NCBI GenBank assembly: GCA_035637315.1
Contig: DASPXK010000259.1
Span: forward strand, 1 to 12,927
Source: DASPXK01 sp035637315
GTDB lineage: Bacteria; Chloroflexota; UBA6077; JACCZL01
DNA: 12,927 nt
Reading direction: 5' to 3'
This document shows, one piece after another, positions 11,848-12,927 of this stretch (positions are counted from its first letter, which is position 1; each line of letters opens with the position of its first letter). Both the position numbers and the translations under genes were made by a program. Below the pieces are notes generated by a model, which searched no databases, was not told the origin of the DNA, and saw only the letters and a list, made by a program, of their open reading frames with translations.

Positions 11848-12627
11848 TTACTGTCGCCCCCAGGTCGCATCGACCGCCTGCCCCTGAGCCCCGAGCGGAC
11901 CCTGAGATACGCCATTCACCACTACTTGCACGCCGGCCGCGTTTCCAACTCTCATCCTCACCTGTTGGTCCGCCGTGAAGGTCTTGATGTTGCCAGGCTG
12001 GACCGTCTCGGCCATCACCGATTGCCCATCCACCCAGACCTCCAGCCAGGTCCGATCGACAATGCGCGCCTCAACCACCAAGCCACGGACCGGTGTGGGC
12101 TGGACGGTGGGCGAGGCAGCCACCGCGGCGGCTGGACTCGGACTCCCAGGCGCCCCGACGGAGATGCTCGCCGAGCCTGGTTTCGGAGACGCGCCCGGCG
12201 AGGCGACAGATCGCACGGTTTGCGGTTGCTCGCTCTGACTGAGACTCTCGACGAACGAATTATACTGGGACCAGAGATAGGCGAGCAGCAGGCCGGCCAT
12301 GACCAGGATGCCCAAAAGGACGACGGGTCGCAGGGAGATCGAGCGGGGGGCGCTGAGTTGAGCCGGGATCGGGCGCAGCTCCGGGCGCTCGTCCACTGCC
12401 CGGCGCGGACCGAACAAGTCGATCATCGCCTCTGGGTTCAGCCCCAGGTACTGCGAGTAGGTGCGGATGAAGCCGCGCGTGTAGACGGAGGCTGGGAGGG
12501 CGATCTCGTCCTCGTTCTCGAGCGCTTCCAGGTAGCGGCGATGGATGCGAGTCTCGCGCTCGGCGTCGGCAAGGGAGGCGCCCAGGTCCTCCCGCGCCTG
12601 GCGGAGGGTCTGGCCGAAGGTGCCCAT
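11848..12627 (-). CDS. RodZ-like membrane protein with N-terminal helix-turn-helix
   Basis: The 259-residue product has the RodZ/YmfM layout. A cytoplasmic HTH_25-type domain (1-75; MGTFGQTLRQAREDLGASL, then RRYLEALENEDEIALPASVY and TRGFIRTYSQYLGLNPE) comes first. It is followed by a basic linker, one transmembrane helix (about 101-118, PVVLLGILVMAGLLLAYL), an extracytoplasmic linker rich in Pro, Ala, Ser and Gly (about 130-180), and a C-terminal RodZ-type beta domain (about 182-255, with EARIVDRTWLEVWVDGQ). RodZ links MreB filaments to the cell-wall machinery; whether this organism has MreB is not visible. ATG 12627 has GGAG 4 nt upstream and opens directly on the conserved domain. The frame is open further to a TTG at 12738, but that lies in the promoter -35. 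The stop is 1 nt before the chosen rimO start. Confidence 0.85.
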   Translation of the reverse strand: MGTFGQTLRQAREDLGASLADAERETRIHRRYLEALENEDEIALPASVYTRGFIRTYSQYLGLNPEAMIDLFGPRRAVDERPELRPIPAQLSAPRSISLRPVVLLGILVMAGLLLAYLWSQYNSFVESLSQSEQPQTVRSVASPGASPKPGSASISVGAPGSPSPAAAVAASPTVQPTPVRGLVVEARIVDRTWLEVWVDGQSVMAETVQPGNIKTFTADQQVRMRVGNAAGVQVVVNGVSQGPLGAQGQAVDATWGRQ

Positions 12628-12663
12628 CGCGCTCCGAACCGATCGGCCCCAGCGGGATGGTCG

Positions 12664-12707
12664 CACCGGCCGGCGTGGGGCCGCCTCGAAAGAGCGGACC
12701 GGCCGGT
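12664..12707. promoter_or_regulatory. Two ACCGGCCGG copies in the 5' UTR of the rodZ-like gene
   Basis: ACCGGCCGGT at 12698-12707 is a perfect palindrome at the predicted transcription start, and ACCGGCCGG recurs at 12665-12673. They may be an operator or RNA structure, or simply GC-rich chance; the spacing of 33 bp (about three helical turns) is the only hint of function. Confidence 0.25.
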
Positions 12708-12708
12708 A

Positions 12709-12738
12709 CTTATAGGGAGGACCCTTCAGACGTGTCAA
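12709..12738 (-). promoter_or_regulatory. Near-consensus promoter of the rodZ-like/rimO unit
   Basis: The minus strand has a perfect TTGACA (12738-12733), an 18-nt spacer and TATAAG (12714-12709). It would start transcription near 12702, about 75 nt before the ATG at 12627. It is the best sigma-70-type match I see in the window. Confidence 0.8.
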
Positions 12739-12927
12739 GCATCCGCGCAGCCCAGGCGCGAACAGGCTACTCGCTACTCGCTGAAGCTGATCTCGTTCAG
12801 ATACGTGCGTTACAGCGCAGGGTATGTGGAGAGGTTCCTTTCGTCATCTTCAGGTCGTCTGGATTTCGGCGTGTTGTCACGGCAAGTGGTTAATGGTCCC
12901 TTCCGTCGCAACGGAGCGGATGTGGAG
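12739..12927. other. Intergenic sequence without a supported gene
   Basis: Neither strand shows a frame with family features, a Shine-Dalgarno plus start, or a tRNA-like fold. A small hairpin TCCGT-CGCA-ACGGA occurs near 12902-12915 without a T-run. Base composition looks less GC-rich than the neighbouring genes, consistent with a regulatory or intergenic stretch upstream of the rodZ promoter. Confidence 0.5.
12766..12782. repeat. Short tandem heptamer GCTACTC
   Basis: Two exact GCTACTC units are followed by a partial GCTGA. This is another seven-base unit, different from the one at 9238-9333, just upstream of the rodZ promoter. Too short to say more. Confidence 0.4.

Noticed and set aside
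12628..12738. N-terminal extension of the RodZ-like protein to 12738
   Set aside because: The start would be a TTG that is part of the TTGACA -35 box; the conserved domain begins at ATG 12627.
12657..12893. 78-codon plus-strand open frame near the right edge
   Set aside because: No Shine-Dalgarno, no recognisable motif, and it runs antisense through the rodZ promoter.

Overview
The window is GC-rich bacterial chromosome made of housekeeping genes in two blocks. Gene content and order (pyrR-pyrB-pyrC-carA-carB; rodZ-like, rimO, recA, recX), the feedback-type glutamine synthetase, a GAAC-type SOS box and several kinds of dispersed intergenic repeat suggest a high-GC member of the Chloroflexota. 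That placement is an inference: no rRNA or other marker is present, and related Gram-positive or Deinococcus-type lineages are not excluded.

Region 1 (1-5211, minus strand) is a de novo pyrimidine operon in the order pyrR, pyrB, pyrC, carA, carB. carB runs off the left edge. Genes are tightly packed: ATGA overlaps at pyrC/carA and carA/carB, and 7 nt between pyrB and pyrC. The 5' leader (about 5036-5175) holds a recognisable PyrR-binding loop. Next comes a 27-codon leader ORF with a strong Shine-Dalgarno, and then a terminator hairpin whose 3' arm is itself the pyrR ribosome-binding site. The leader-ORF Shine-Dalgarno lies in the base of the PyrR loop and can alternatively pair with the 5' arm of the terminator. 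This looks like a complete UMP-responsive attenuator using coupled translation.

Region 2 (5212-8530, plus strand) is divergent from the pyr operon: a PucR/CdaR-type transcriptional regulator followed by glnA (glutamine synthetase, GSI-alpha type). Two perfect palindromes lie in the divergent intergenic region. Glutamine made by GlnA is the nitrogen donor for CarAB, so the divergent units are metabolically linked.

Region 3 (8603-12738, minus strand) reads rodZ-like, rimO, recA, recX. A near-consensus promoter precedes the rodZ-like gene, and a separate promoter carrying a LexA-like box precedes recA. glnA and recX converge.

Small repeats from at least four sequence families sit in the junctions: 4390-4425, 7090-7128, 8557-8610, 9238-9333, 10461-10504 and a short one at 12766-12782. 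Several overlap coding ends. They supply the stop codon of recX, the last residues and stop of recA, the first residues of recX, the last residues and stop of rimO, and the Shine-Dalgarno of pyrB. The last 189 bases (12739-12927) hold no gene I can support.
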